Below, piece after piece: positions 45,574 to 55,174 of a stretch of 64,000 nucleotides of DNA. A model generated the notes under the pieces. That model had not been told where the DNA came from, searched no databases, and saw only the letters and a list, made by a program, of their open reading frames with translations. Source of the stretch: Flavobacterium lipolyticum (GTDB taxonomy: Bacteria > Bacteroidota > Bacteroidia > Flavobacteriales > Flavobacteriaceae); assembly GCF_020905335.1 (NCBI RefSeq), contig NZ_JAJJMN010000002.1, forward strand, positions 930,001-994,000, in the 5' to 3' direction. Made by a program: the position numbers and the translations under genes. Each line of letters opens with the position of its first letter. The stretch's first letter is position 1.

Positions 45574-47925
45574 TTATTCAGAATCCGGAAGCCTGTCGGC
45601 TTCATTCTTTTTTCGGTTGAAACGGTAAACTACAGTCAATCTGATATATCTTCCCTGAGAACGAAACTCTGATTCTAAATAATAGAGGGGTGTACTGACC
45701 GTTTGTTTGGTTAGTTGCGAATTGAAAAGGTTGTTCACGTTTAAAGTAACCGACATTTTATCGTTAAAAAAGTCCTTGTTTAAACCAATATTGGCCGAGT
45801 ATTGTGCCTCAGTAACCGATTGAACTCCCTGATTTTTACCTCGGTATTTAAAACTAAAATCACCTGAAATTATTTTTGGAAACTTCACAACCGAACGAAA
45901 GCCCGACAACCAGGTTTCATCTTCCACATCATAGACCACCTCTTTGTAAGTACCCTGCTGTTTGAATTTGTAGTAATTAAAATCCAAAGACAGTCTCAGC
46001 CATTTTGTGGGACTATAGGTAGAAGAAACTTCTGCTCCGTAACGATCTTCGGTGTCCAGATTTACCGGTGTTCTCACGAAATAATTTTCATCTGTACGCT
46101 GTAGAATATACTCGAAAAAATCGGTAGTGTGCTGATAGTATACAGACGGATTAATACTGAATTTTCCGGGTTTGGCCAGTAAAGTCAATTCAAAAGAATT
46201 CGTAAACATCGGATTCAAATCCGGGTTTCCTACGGTAAGATTGCGCAAATCTGAAAGCCCGGAAAAAGGATTCAGCTGCCAAAACCTCGGACGATTGATC
46301 CGTTTGCTGTAGCTAAGCTGTAAGTCCGTTTTTTCGGTAAGATTGTATACTAAATGAACAGTTGGAAACAGGTTGATATAATTTTTAGTGTTGCTGAACA
46401 AGTTCTTAGAATCGGCAATTTTTATATCGGATAATTCTGCCCGCAAACCTGCCAGATAACTGAACTTTTTAATTTTACTCCCAAACTGAATGTAACCACT
46501 ATAGAGGTTCTCGTCGTATTTTAATTTATTGGTAAACTGATCCTGCAGCACCTCATCCAAAATCGTATAATAATCACTTCTGATGGCGCGTAAATCGCTT
46601 CTGATTCCCATCTCAATTTTAGAATTTTCGTTTATCGGATTTACAAAATCAGATTTTAGAAAGATATCGTTACTGCTTTCTATATCGCGGCTGTACAGAT
46701 TAGAAACTTCGGGTTCATAAGGCATCGTTTTTTGCTGATCGATGTATTGATTTTCATCGTCGTGCCAAAAATCATATTGCAGGCTGGTCGTCCATTTTTT
46801 ATCCTTTTTATCAAATGTTTTTACATAATTTAATTCTAAGGCATTGTAAAACTTAGGTTCCTTATAATTTTCATAGCGATTGATGATACTGTCAATTGCA
46901 TGATTGGCATTGGCATACTGGTACCCAATTGCCGTTTTATAATTGTTATTGTTTCTGTCGCGATAGTAACTTCCTGTTAAGGTATTTTTGGCATTAATGT
47001 AATAATCTCCTCCTACGTAAATATTGTAGATGCTATTATTTCTTCGGATATCATCGTATTGATTCAGCGTGGTTACTACGTTGTTGCTGGTATTGCGCTG
47101 AAACTGTCTGTTGGAAGCAAAAACGTCAATGTAACGGTATCCTATATTGGAAAACAAATTGACTTTTTCGGTTTTATAACTCACATTGGCATTCAGACTA
47201 TGATTTGCCGGATTCCCTATTCCTGCCTGCAGCGAGCCGTTGAATCCCTGCATACTATTTTTCTTTAATATGATATTTATAATTCCCGCACTCCCCTGCG
47301 CTTCGTAAGCCGCTGAGGGGTTTGTAATGACTTCTACCTTTTCAATATTCCCCGCCGAAATTTGAGATAAACCGTTATTGGCCGTTAACATGGATGGTTT
47401 TCCATTAATTAAAACCGTAACACCGCTATTGCCTCTAAGACTTACTGCCCCGGCAATATCGACATTCACAGAAGGAACATTATTCAAAATATCATTGGCT
47501 GTTCCGCCTTTGGAGAGAATGTCTTTTCCAACGTTGAATACTTTTTTATCCATTTTTAGTTCTACGGCCGATTTTTCAGCTACGACATTCACTTCATTTA
47601 GTTCATTGACTTCTTCTTCCAGTAAAACGTCTTTTAAAACTAAATCTTTCTGGAGTGAAATTGCATTTACGACGAATGGTTTGTAGGACATCAATTCGAT
47701 TTTCAACTGATAATTTCCAGGAGAACTCTTGAAAACATAAATCCCGTTTTCATCAGAAGAAACTGTTCTCTTTTTCTGATCAGACGATTCCAGCGTGACG
47801 GTGACATAGGGCAGCGATTGTTTTGTTTTGGAGTCCATAACTTTTCCTTTAAGCGTAAATTCATTGGTCTGTGCCACAGCTTCAAAGCCTAAAGAAAGGA
47901 GGATGAGTAAGATGAGCTTTTTCAT
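45574..47925 (-). CDS. Outer-membrane beta-barrel receptor with carboxypeptidase-like domain
   Basis: A 783-residue protein: signal peptide (EAVAQ, about residue 19), carboxypeptidase-like regulatory domain (about 22-110), a plug-like domain (with KGGTANDILNNVPSVNVD and ITNPSAAYEAQGSAGIINIILKKN) and a C-terminal barrel of the 'outer membrane beta-barrel' type. The class resembles TonB receptors but usually has no clear TonB box; its cargo is generally unknown. It is divergent from a LytS/LytTR operon 210 bases away, which may control it. Confidence 0.85.
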   Translation of the reverse strand: MKKLILLILLSLGFEAVAQTNEFTLKGKVMDSKTKQSLPYVTVTLESSDQKKRTVSSDENGIYVFKSSPGNYQLKIELMSYKPFVVNAISLQKDLVLKDVLLEEEVNELNEVNVVAEKSAVELKMDKKVFNVGKDILSKGGTANDILNNVPSVNVDIAGAVSLRGNSGVTVLINGKPSMLTANNGLSQISAGNIEKVEVITNPSAAYEAQGSAGIINIILKKNSMQGFNGSLQAGIGNPANHSLNANVSYKTEKVNLFSNIGYRYIDVFASNRQFQRNTSNNVVTTLNQYDDIRRNNSIYNIYVGGDYYINAKNTLTGSYYRDRNNNNYKTAIGYQYANANHAIDSIINRYENYKEPKFYNALELNYVKTFDKKDKKWTTSLQYDFWHDDENQYIDQQKTMPYEPEVSNLYSRDIESSNDIFLKSDFVNPINENSKIEMGIRSDLRAIRSDYYTILDEVLQDQFTNKLKYDENLYSGYIQFGSKIKKFSYLAGLRAELSDIKIADSKNLFSNTKNYINLFPTVHLVYNLTEKTDLQLSYSKRINRPRFWQLNPFSGLSDLRNLTVGNPDLNPMFTNSFELTLLAKPGKFSINPSVYYQHTTDFFEYILQRTDENYFVRTPVNLDTEDRYGAEVSSTYSPTKWLRLSLDFNYYKFKQQGTYKEVVYDVEDETWLSGFRSVVKFPKIISGDFSFKYRGKNQGVQSVTEAQYSANIGLNKDFFNDKMSVTLNVNNLFNSQLTKQTVSTPLYYLESEFRSQGRYIRLTVVYRFNRKKNEADRLPDSE

Positions 47926-48120
47926 TTTTGGTTTGGTTTATAATTTTCACCAAAACTCTTCTTTAATTGTATGCAAAAATTAAGCGCATGCTATACAGTT
48001 CTTTCCGATCGATAAACCATTTAATAATGAGTATTAACGGTGTTTATCTTCGCTTTTTATGCGTTAATGCCTTTTTTGAACCTGTTTGTCGACACATTCT
48101 TTCTCTTTCTAAATAAATAC

Positions 48121-48128
48121 TAACTTTG
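48121..48128 (+). promoter_or_regulatory. -7 promoter element, possibly giving a leaderless mRNA
   Basis: TAACTTTG matches TAnnTTTG and ends eight bases before the ATG at 48136. If used, RNA would begin at or just before the start codon. No well-spaced TTTG was found upstream. Confidence 0.4.
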
Positions 48129-48135
48129 GTCTACT

Positions 48136-49224
48136 ATGTCAGTATTCGAAAAACTCATCAACTATTCCTCAGCACACAGGCTTCCAACACACATTATGTT
48201 TTGGTTTTGCCTGTATATCATGTTCCTTGGTAAAAACAATTTTGATGACCCTTCTTTTAATCTTCCATATGAAATGCTGGGAATTGCATTCGATCTGTTT
48301 TTCTCTATCCTGTTTGCCTATTTCCTTTCCTATCGCATTCTTCCGCGCTTAATGACGCCCAAAAATCATAGTATGGTCTGGCTTGAATTTATAGTGGGCT
48401 CTTATCTTATCTCGGCTATTAACCGAACCATGGTCATTTATGTACTGGAACCTATTGTACGTAAACCTCCTTTTGAACAGGAATCTGTTTTTGAAATCTT
48501 TACAGATGTTTCAAAACTGTTTCGATCGTATTTTATACAATCCTTTTTTCTTTCTTTATTTTTTGTTTTTGTAAAACAGGTTAAAAACCTCTATTTAGTT
48601 CAGAAAAAAGCAATATTACTGGAAAAACAAAAGGCAGAAACAGAGCTAAAAGTGCTAAAAGCTCAATTGAACCCTCATTTTTTGTTCAATACGCTCAACA
48701 ATATTTATTCGCTTTCCCTTGTTAATTCACCAATTACCTCACCATCAATTGCCGTTTTGTCTGAAATATTAGATTGTATTTTGTATCGCTGCAGCGGCAC
48801 TTATGTACCTGTTTCGCAAGAAATTGCATTGCTGAACAATTATATTGCACTTGAAAAATTGCGATATGATGAAAGGCTTAGTGTCATTTTTAATACCGAA
48901 GTCGACCATAATAATGTTATTGCGCCTTTAATTTTACTTTCATTAGTCGAAAATGCTTTTAAACATGGCGCCGGAGAAGATACAGATTCCCCCGTTATAG
49001 TTATTGATTTAAAACTAAAGAACAGTCATTTTAGCTTTACGGTTAAAAACACTATTGGGAAGAGTGAAACTGAATCTGAAAACGGTAAAATTGGACTGAA
49101 CAATATCATACAACAATTGGACAAAATTTATCCGGAAAACTATACTTTTGAGGTTACCAAAAACGATACTCATTTTACAGCCCATTTAGAAATTAAGCTG
49201 CAAAACGATTCCAACCAAGCTTAG
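48136..49224 (+). CDS. LytS/YehU-type sensor histidine kinase
   Basis: A 362-residue kinase with four membrane helices in the first 150 residues (about 18-32, 46-66, 83-105, 135-150), a short coiled coil, then the His_kinase domain with His181 (QLNPHFLFNTLNNIYSL) and an HATPase domain (LVENAFKHGAGE; KIGLNNI). It has no extracellular sensor domain. The LytTR response regulator starts four bases after its stop codon, so the pair is an operon. Confidence 0.92.
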   Translation: MSVFEKLINYSSAHRLPTHIMFWFCLYIMFLGKNNFDDPSFNLPYEMLGIAFDLFFSILFAYFLSYRILPRLMTPKNHSMVWLEFIVGSYLISAINRTMVIYVLEPIVRKPPFEQESVFEIFTDVSKLFRSYFIQSFFLSLFFVFVKQVKNLYLVQKKAILLEKQKAETELKVLKAQLNPHFLFNTLNNIYSLSLVNSPITSPSIAVLSEILDCILYRCSGTYVPVSQEIALLNNYIALEKLRYDERLSVIFNTEVDHNNVIAPLILLSLVENAFKHGAGEDTDSPVIVIDLKLKNSHFSFTVKNTIGKSETESENGKIGLNNIIQQLDKIYPENYTFEVTKNDTHFTAHLEIKLQNDSNQA

Positions 49225-49228
49225 AACA

Positions 49229-49933
49229 ATGAAAATAAGATGTTTATTAGTCGATGATGAGCCTTTGGCCATAAACCTGCTGCAAAATCACATCAGTAAG
49301 CTGGATTATTTTGAGATTGTAGGAACCTGTCCGAATGCCTTAAAAGCTGCCGAAGTATTAAGAACTATGGCTGTTGACCTGATGTTTCTGGACATTAAAA
49401 TGCCTCAGATCACGGGAATTGATTTTTTAAAAACATTAAAAAACCCTCCGGCTATTATTTTCACAACGGCTTATCGTGAATATGCTTTGGAAAGCTACGA
49501 ACATGATATTGTAGATTATTTACTCAAACCCATTACTTTTGATCGCTTTTTTAAAGCCACTGATCGTTATTTACGCATCAGTGGCCCAAGCAATACAAAA
49601 ATTATAACGCCGCCTCTTGAGAGTTTTATTTACATCAGAAGCGGTACTAAATTCCACAAAATCAATACAGACAGTGTTTTGTTTATTGAAAGTGTGAAAG
49701 ACTACATTGTGGTTCATCAGAAGGAAGGCATAAAACTAACCTCTAAATACAAAATCGGCGATATTGAAGCGGAACTTCAGGGAAAAGATTTTCTTCGGGT
49801 ACACCGTTCTTTTATCATCAATTTAAAAAACATTACTGCCTTTACCGCTTATGATGTTGAAATTGGCTCCATAGAAATTCCTATCGGGGCAAGCTACAAA
49901 GAATACGTTTTTAAGATATTAAAAGGTTCATAA
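49229..49933 (+). CDS. LytTR-family response regulator, partner of the upstream kinase
   Basis: A 234-residue regulator: receiver domain with Asp9/Asp10 (VDDEP), Asp55 (FLDIKMP) and the LLKPI lysine, then LytTR DNA-binding domain (about 130-230; FLRVHRSFIINLKNITAF). It is encoded four bases after its kinase. The divergent outer-membrane receptor gene at 45574-47925 is the obvious candidate target. Confidence 0.93.
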   Translation: MKIRCLLVDDEPLAINLLQNHISKLDYFEIVGTCPNALKAAEVLRTMAVDLMFLDIKMPQITGIDFLKTLKNPPAIIFTTAYREYALESYEHDIVDYLLKPITFDRFFKATDRYLRISGPSNTKIITPPLESFIYIRSGTKFHKINTDSVLFIESVKDYIVVHQKEGIKLTSKYKIGDIEAELQGKDFLRVHRSFIINLKNITAFTAYDVEIGSIEIPIGASYKEYVFKILKGS

Positions 49934-49951
49934 CCTCATCCCTGCTTGTCT

Positions 49952-50965
49952 TTAGAACTTAATAGCAATTTTTCCTATAGTCTTCCCTGACTCTAATAGT
50001 TCATGTGCTTTTTTGAAATTCGCTACTGTTAAACCTGTTAGCGTTACATTTAGCGTTGATTTTAAAATACCCTGATCTAAAAGATCTGCCAGTCTATTCA
50101 AAATAACGTGCTGTTCCTGCATATCATCGGTTTCATACATCGATCGTGTGTACATAAGCTCCCACGAGAAGGAGGCACTTTTATTTTTCAATTTGTTCAA
50201 AGCCACGGGATCACTGCTTCCGGTAATAGAAGCTATATGTCCTTGCGGTTTAATCAATTCGACCATAGTATCCCAATACGAATTCGTATCTACAAAATCT
50301 AAAATAAAATCGACCTGTTGAAACCCGGCATGCTGAACCGTAGCAATTAAATTTCGGTGATCGACTACATAATCGGCTCCCTGCTCTTTGCACCAGGCTA
50401 TAGTTTCTGGGCGGGATGCGGTTGCAATAACTGTGAGACCCGCTACTTTTTTGGCCAATTGAATAGCGATCGAACCTACTCCTCCTGCTCCTCCAATAAT
50501 CAAAATCGACTTACCCTTATCTTTTTCAGGATTGATTCGGATACGGTCAAAGAGAATTTCCCAGGCCGTTAAACCAGTTAAAGGCATGACTGCCGATTCT
50601 TCAAGGCTTAAGGACTTTGGTTTTCTGCCTACAATTCGTTCGTCAATACTTTGGTACTCGGCATTGCTGCCTTGTTTGGTAATATCTCCGGCATAAAACA
50701 CTTCATCACCTACCTTAAACAAAGTCACCTTCTCTCCTACTGCCTCCACAATACCCACAGCATCCCAGCCTATAATCTTCGGAGTTTCTAAAACGGTATC
50801 TTTTGTACTATTCTGACGAATTTTAAAATCAACGGGATTAACCGATACTGCACTTATTTTTACTAACAAATCACGTTCTCCGGGAACTGGTTTTGGAGTT
50901 TCAAATGCTATAAAACTCTCCTCTTCAGCAATTGGCAACGATGTTTTAAATCCTATGGCTTTCAT
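49952..50965 (-). CDS. Zinc-type alcohol dehydrogenase-like quinone oxidoreductase (MDR family)
   Basis: A 337-residue medium-chain reductase. The N-terminal catalytic fold (VNPVDFKIRQ, about 49-58; GWDAVGIVEAVG, about 74-85) lacks the Cys/His zinc ligands of true alcohol dehydrogenases, as expected for the quinone oxidoreductase branch. The NADPH-binding Rossmann motif is GGAGGVGSIAIQLAK (about 166-180). It probably reduces quinones or enones with NADPH. It is one of a group of redox genes around the HxlR regulator at 52095. Confidence 0.88.
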   Translation of the reverse strand: MKAIGFKTSLPIAEEESFIAFETPKPVPGERDLLVKISAVSVNPVDFKIRQNSTKDTVLETPKIIGWDAVGIVEAVGEKVTLFKVGDEVFYAGDITKQGSNAEYQSIDERIVGRKPKSLSLEESAVMPLTGLTAWEILFDRIRINPEKDKGKSILIIGGAGGVGSIAIQLAKKVAGLTVIATASRPETIAWCKEQGADYVVDHRNLIATVQHAGFQQVDFILDFVDTNSYWDTMVELIKPQGHIASITGSSDPVALNKLKNKSASFSWELMYTRSMYETDDMQEQHVILNRLADLLDQGILKSTLNVTLTGLTVANFKKAHELLESGKTIGKIAIKF

Positions 50966-51094
50966 CTTTATAATTTTTAAGTTCTATTATTATTACAAAG
51001 ATAAATACAGTCCGAATCTTACAAACGGTATAATTTTATACTAAACCAGTATATTTTTATCAAAAATCAATAGCACTTTAGAATTCTCAAATAC

Positions 51095-51120
51095 TAAAAA
51101 GCCGGTCCTAAAACCAGCTT
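51095..51120 (-). terminator. Terminator of the NmrA-like gene
   Basis: Read leftward, AAGCTGGT pairs with ACCGGCTT (one mismatch) and is followed by TTTTT. It lies 15 bases after the stop codon at 51135. Confidence 0.75.
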
Positions 51121-51134
51121 CTTACTTTTACTAT

Positions 51135-52013
51135 TTAAAATTTAGCGGCAAATTCTTTTGCAAAATCTTCCAGTTTAGTTCGTCCTTCAACAGCACTATA
51201 ATCGCCTAAAAAATGTGCTGCAATTTTACCGTTTCTAAAACCTGATCCCATTTCGGTATACAATTCAGCAATTTCTTCCGGTAGTCCCGCTTGTTTCATT
51301 CCGTCAAGAGATTGTACATCGGTAAATTCTATCCATGGTAAATCCGGTTTTCCAATGGCTGAGCCTAAAGTTTTGGCTACTTCATCCGGAGTTCGCACAT
51401 CACTTACAATATAACGAATGTTCTTTCCCGTTATCGTTTTTAGTAATTCTTCAGACACTGCTGTGGCAATATCTTCAGGATGTACAAAAGGAATTGTAGT
51501 GTTAGAAGGATAATTTGCTCCAATAATTCCTGCTCCCTTAATCATTGGAACATCATGATACAAATTCGTGTAGAAAAAACCCGCACGAAGATACGTAACT
51601 GATACGTTCTCTAATGACTCATATAATTTCTCGATATTATGAAGTCCGGCAATTGGACCATTTCCTCCCGGTAAATCTGCACCAATGCTGCTCAGCATTA
51701 CCACACGTTTTACTCCGGCAGCTGCTATGGCTTTTGCAAGTGCTTTACCGGCGTCCGTAGTATTGGTAACGATATTAACTCCTCCCATATTAGGCGGAGT
51801 CATTGCAAATACAGCATCAGCCCCTTCAAATGCGCTTTGCAAAAAAGCGGCATCACTTACAGAACCTATCGCTGCTTTGGCTCCAGCTGCTTCAATCATC
51901 TTTACCCGGTCTGCACTGCTGCTGATTACTGTTACCTCATGTCCCGAGGCAATAAGTTTTTGGGTCAATGGCTTACCTATGTTTCCTAATGAACCTGAAA
52001 TTGTAATTTTCAT
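51135..52013 (-). CDS. NAD(P)-binding NmrA/SDR-type protein
   Basis: A 292-residue atypical short-chain dehydrogenase. The dinucleotide motif ISGSLGNIGKPL (about 4-15) has the GxxGxxG form of the NmrA/QOR2 branch (here GSLGNIG), and VKRVVMLSSIGAD (about 103-115) is its serine strand; the classical YxxxK pair is not evident. It probably acts as a quinone oxidoreductase or a redox sensor. It is transcribed divergently from an HxlR regulator across 81 bases with an inverted repeat, the usual arrangement of an HxlR target. Confidence 0.88.
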   Translation of the reverse strand: MKITISGSLGNIGKPLTQKLIASGHEVTVISSSADRVKMIEAAGAKAAIGSVSDAAFLQSAFEGADAVFAMTPPNMGGVNIVTNTTDAGKALAKAIAAAGVKRVVMLSSIGADLPGGNGPIAGLHNIEKLYESLENVSVTYLRAGFFYTNLYHDVPMIKGAGIIGANYPSNTTIPFVHPEDIATAVSEELLKTITGKNIRYIVSDVRTPDEVAKTLGSAIGKPDLPWIEFTDVQSLDGMKQAGLPEEIAELYTEMGSGFRNGKIAAHFLGDYSAVEGRTKLEDFAKEFAAKF

Positions 52014-52046
52014 CTCTGTTTATTTTTTTATGTTCTGTAACAAAGG

Positions 52047-52075
52047 TATATTTGTACTTACTTTTACACAAGTAC
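52047..52075 (+). promoter_or_regulatory. HxlR promoter with overlapping inverted repeat
   Basis: TATATTTG (52047-52054) is a -7 element for the rightward HxlR gene. Overlapping its last base is an inverted repeat, GTACTT (52054-52059) and AAGTAC (52070-52075), spaced 10 bases. A bound dimer would control both divergent genes. Confidence 0.6.
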
Positions 52076-52094
52076 TTACCCTAAAGTATGCACT

Positions 52095-52463
52095 ATGACC
52101 GCAATCAAAGAATCATCGACTATTCAGGAAAATAAGCAATATGCTTTAGACCAATGCCCTGTAACTTATGTTATGGGAAAAATTGGAGGCTATTGGAAAC
52201 CCATTATCATTTACCATCTTTCAGGCGGGAGCAAACGTTACAGCGAACTAAAAAGGGCTATCCCTGCAGTTACCGAAAAGATGCTGATACAACATTTAAA
52301 ACAGCTCGAAGCCGACCATCTTGTCATTAGAGAAGCTAAACCGGTTGTACCTCCTTTTGTGACCTATAGCTTAAGTCCTTCGGGAAAAGGTTTAATGCCT
52401 GTTATCGAAGCTATGGCGACATGGGCCTTCAAGGATAAGGAAGATGGATTTAAGAATTCTTAA
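52095..52463 (+). CDS. HxlR family transcriptional regulator
   Basis: A 122-residue winged-helix regulator. Cys21 in DQCPVTYVM is the conserved redox or electrophile-sensing cysteine of the HxlR/HypR/QorR group, and GGYWKPIIIYHL and RYSELKRAIPAVTEKMLIQHL are the helix-turn-helix signatures. Such proteins respond to quinones and aldehydes and usually repress a divergent reductase gene, here the NmrA-like gene. It probably also controls itself, and perhaps the DoxX gene downstream. Confidence 0.92.
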   Translation: MTAIKESSTIQENKQYALDQCPVTYVMGKIGGYWKPIIIYHLSGGSKRYSELKRAIPAVTEKMLIQHLKQLEADHLVIREAKPVVPPFVTYSLSPSGKGLMPVIEAMATWAFKDKEDGFKNS

Positions 52464-52533
52464 AATAATTTGATCTCAAAAATAATCATCAAAGTAGCAG
52501 TACATCTTGTTATCTTTACCTAAAAAGATCCAA

Positions 52534-52971
52534 ATGAGAAAAATTGGTGCAACACAAGCAGGTTTCGTTTTAAGAATTGTTTTAGGAATTACGATGCTCT
52601 CTGCAGTTGCCGACCGTTTTGGTCTTTGGGGCGCTCCCGGTGCTCCCGGAGTAGCGTGGGGAAACTGGGACAATTTTATTGTTTACACCCAGACCTTAAA
52701 CTCCTTTGCGAGTAGATCCCTAGCAGAAGTATTGGGTGCTTTGGCTACTTTTTTCGAGATTTTGTTTGGTTTGTTTCTCATCATAGGATTTAAAACCCGT
52801 TACATTGCTTTGGGAACCGCAGGTTTAATGCTTCTTTTTGCCTTCTCCATGGCGGTTTCTGTCTCTGTAAAAGCTCCTTTTGATTATTCGGTTCTAACAA
52901 GTGCTGCGGCAGCCTTATTGCTTTCTTCTTTGGACAAAACGTATCTTGCTTTAGACAATCAATCCCTATAA
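52534..52971 (+). CDS. DoxX family membrane protein
   Basis: A 145-residue membrane protein with four helices (about 7-28, 62-85, 92-112 and 116-135). DoxX proteins are small quinone-linked membrane proteins of varied role. It lies 70 bases after the HxlR gene with a TATCTTTA element between them that might serve as a weak promoter. The ATG at 52534 is preferred over a TTG at 52507. Position among quinone reductases and an HxlR regulator suggests a role in quinone or thiol stress, which is inferred. Confidence 0.82.
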   Translation: MRKIGATQAGFVLRIVLGITMLSAVADRFGLWGAPGAPGVAWGNWDNFIVYTQTLNSFASRSLAEVLGALATFFEILFGLFLIIGFKTRYIALGTAGLMLLFAFSMAVSVSVKAPFDYSVLTSAAAALLLSSLDKTYLALDNQSL

Positions 52972-53188
52972 AAATTTATACAACTCATTCAAAATAAAAA
53001 ATCCTCAAAAAATAACTACCCGCAAAAAGACCAAAATATTTGGCTTTCAACAACCTGCTTACCTCAAATACAAATTTTGTAAATCGCAATACAAATTATA
53101 TAACAATTCCCAAATCTAAATTCTCAATTTAAACGTATGTATGAAAATACGATACTCCGGAGGAATTAAACTCAAATGGTAATGGTTT

Positions 53189-53500
53189 TTGGGGCATATT
53201 GAGCTTAATAACCTCCCGGGATATCGTTTATTAAATAATTTTAAACGAAGGAAAAGAGTGGAAAAGTTAAATGTCGAGAGATTAAAAAACAGTCTGGATT
53301 ACTTGCAAAGCAAACAAAGGGAACTAAAAAGGCAAAATGAGGAAGATACCCGAACTCTCGAATCTCTCATAAAGTATTTAAAAAAAGACATGATTGATCA
53401 GTATAAATTAACCAAATACGATTTATACATCAAGCAGGATGTTAAGGATACGGAGACTTTTATCAATAGTGTGCAAAAAATAATAGAAGACAACCAGTAA
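53189..53500 (+). CDS. Small coiled-coil protein, doubtful
   Basis: An open frame of up to 103 residues, rich in Lys, Glu and Leu with a long helical pattern (about 20-75) and no signal or membrane segment. It has no ATG at its 5' end (it begins at a TTG; a GTG lies at codon 24), so either an alternative start is used or the gene is a remnant. The composition is coding-like, but no family is recognised. Confidence 0.35.
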   Translation: MGHIELNNLPGYRLLNNFKRRKRVEKLNVERLKNSLDYLQSKQRELKRQNEEDTRTLESLIKYLKKDMIDQYKLTKYDLYIKQDVKDTETFINSVQKIIEDNQ

Positions 53501-53688
53501 GTTCTTCAACCTTAGCGCATCATCAACCTCCCTGATTGTTATTTAAAAATCAATCAGTTAGAATCATTTTGGCATTATTTTTCTTCCTTTATACTTTAGG
53601 ATGCTGCCATTTTAGTTTTTAATTAAGAAATAAAAAAGTTCCTCTCCCAATTTCAATTCGTAAATTAGCGGTAACAAAATCGATTCGA

Positions 53689-54525
53689 ATGACAGTACTT
53701 ACGTTTACCCTGATTATGATTCTTGGTGCTTTTTTAGCAGGTTTTATTGGCTCATTATCAGGTTTAGGTGGCGGGATTATCATAATTCCACTTTTAACAG
53801 TCGTTCTTGGCGTTGACATTCATTATGCAATTGGTGCGGCTCTGGTTTCTGTAATTGCAACTTCTTCAGGTTCAGCCGCAGCGTATGTGAGAGAAGGAAT
53901 CACCAACATGCGATTGGGTATTTTTCTGGAAATTGCCACTACAATAGGTGCTGTTTGCGGAGCCCTGCTTTCAACTATCGCTCCTACTTCGTTTATTGCC
54001 GTTTTATTTGGGCTAACTTTAATTTTCTCGGCTATCAATTCGCTTCGTAAAAAAGAAGAACATATTGTATTAGAATCTAGTCCTTTGGCTAAAAAACTAA
54101 AATTAGAAGGCACTTATCCCGCACACGATGGCAAAGTTATTCATTACGGAACTAAAAATGTTATAGGAGGTTTTAGTATGATGGGAATTGCCGGAATGAT
54201 GTCCGGTTTATTAGGAATTGGTTCCGGAGCTTTTAAAGTAATCGCCATGGACAATATTATGAGAGTTCCGTTTAAAGTTTCTACTACCACCAGTAATTTT
54301 ATGATGGGAGTTACGGCAATGGCAAGTTCTGTCATTTACATTCAGAAAGGATACATCGAACCTGGAATCTGTATGCCTGTAGTGGTTGGTGTACTTTTTG
54401 GAGCGATGGCAGGAGCTAAAGTTCTCGTGAAAACAAATCCTAAGAAACTTAGAATATTCTTTGCCTGCCTCATCTTTGTATTGGCAGTAAATATGATCTA
54501 TAACGGAATTAATGGAAAAATCTAA
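53689..54525 (+). CDS. TauE/SafE family permease
   Basis: A 278-residue membrane protein with eight or so helices and the two repeated glycine-rich halves of the family (GSLSGLGGGIIIIPLL, about 22-37; GMMSGLLGIGSGAFKV, about 168-183). TauE/SafE proteins export sulfite, sulfoacetate or related sulfonates. It overlaps the DUF1634 gene by 14 bases, a linkage seen in many genomes. Confidence 0.9.
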   Translation: MTVLTFTLIMILGAFLAGFIGSLSGLGGGIIIIPLLTVVLGVDIHYAIGAALVSVIATSSGSAAAYVREGITNMRLGIFLEIATTIGAVCGALLSTIAPTSFIAVLFGLTLIFSAINSLRKKEEHIVLESSPLAKKLKLEGTYPAHDGKVIHYGTKNVIGGFSMMGIAGMMSGLLGIGSGAFKVIAMDNIMRVPFKVSTTTSNFMMGVTAMASSVIYIQKGYIEPGICMPVVVGVLFGAMAGAKVLVKTNPKKLRIFFACLIFVLAVNMIYNGINGKI

Positions 54526-54919
54526 GACTATGCAACACGAAAAATTTGGAGAAAAAGATTTTCAAACCATTATCGGAAATTTATTGCGCTATGGCGTCTG
54601 GATTTCTTTATCCGTAGCTTTTATTGGTGGAATTGTTTACTTACTGCATCATAGTGCAGACATTGAAAATTATTCGGCCTTTCATGAAAATGACCGTAAT
54701 ATCTTTGAAGTAATTTCGGCAATTTATCAGGGTGTAATTCAGGGAAACGGTGAATCTTTAATCTTTTTTGGAATTATTCTGCTTTTTCTAACTCCGGTTT
54801 TACGCGTTTTACTATCGCTTTTTTCGTTTTTACTGGAAAAGGATTATCTGTATGTAGGCATCACCTTAATTGTTATTGTGATTATTCTGATTAGCGTTTC
54901 CTTTGGTTTTTCTCATTAA
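54512..54919 (+). CDS. DUF1634 membrane protein, TauE/SafE partner
   Basis: A 135-residue membrane protein with three helices (about 28-48, 82-105, 113-133) and the DUF1634 wording LLRYGVWISLSVAFIGGIVYL. DUF1634 genes almost always follow TauE/SafE genes, suggesting an accessory subunit; the function is unknown. The ATG at 54512 lies inside the end of the permease gene, giving a 14-base overlap; an ATG at 54530 is the alternative. Confidence 0.88.
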   Translation: MEKSKTMQHEKFGEKDFQTIIGNLLRYGVWISLSVAFIGGIVYLLHHSADIENYSAFHENDRNIFEVISAIYQGVIQGNGESLIFFGIILLFLTPVLRVLLSLFSFLLEKDYLYVGITLIVIVIILISVSFGFSH

Positions 54920-54971
54920 TTAATGGCTATAAGCCGTAAGCTTTAGGCTTTAGGCTTTCTTAATAACAACC

Positions 54972-55004
54972 AAACCCGACAGGTTTTAAAAACCTGTCAG
55001 GTTT
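54972..55004. terminator. 33-bp hairpin of the AAACCnGACAGGTT family
   Basis: A 14-bp stem (AAACCCGACAGGTT against AACCTGTCAGGTTT, one mismatch) with a five-base loop, 53 bases after the DUF1634 stop. It is one of three copies of exactly 33 bases, the others at 56253 and 60242. Confidence 0.85.
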
Positions 55005-55021
55005 ACTAAGCGATAATACTC

Positions 55022-55165
55022 TACTAACCACGATAAGCATTGGGTTGTAGGCTTTCCAAAAAAGCATATTGCTTAAAGCCTAATGCTAAAAAGATACTAA
55101 CCGCGATAAGCATTTGACAATAGGCTTAATAAGAAAGCATACTGCATAAAGCTTAAAGCATAAAG
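55022..55165. repeat. Two tandem copies of a 73-bp repeat plus AGGCTTT words
   Basis: TACTAACCACGATAAGCATT at 55022 and TACTAACCGCGATAAGCATT at 55095 start two similar units with a 73-base period that share AGGCTT and AAAGCATA words. The array runs to within ten bases of the start of the luciferase-like gene. Confidence 0.75.
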
Positions 55166-55174
55166 CTATAAAAA

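Noticed and set aside
52476..52673. Leftward 65-codon Pro-rich frame inside DoxX
   Set aside because: It is antisense to a clear DoxX coding sequence.
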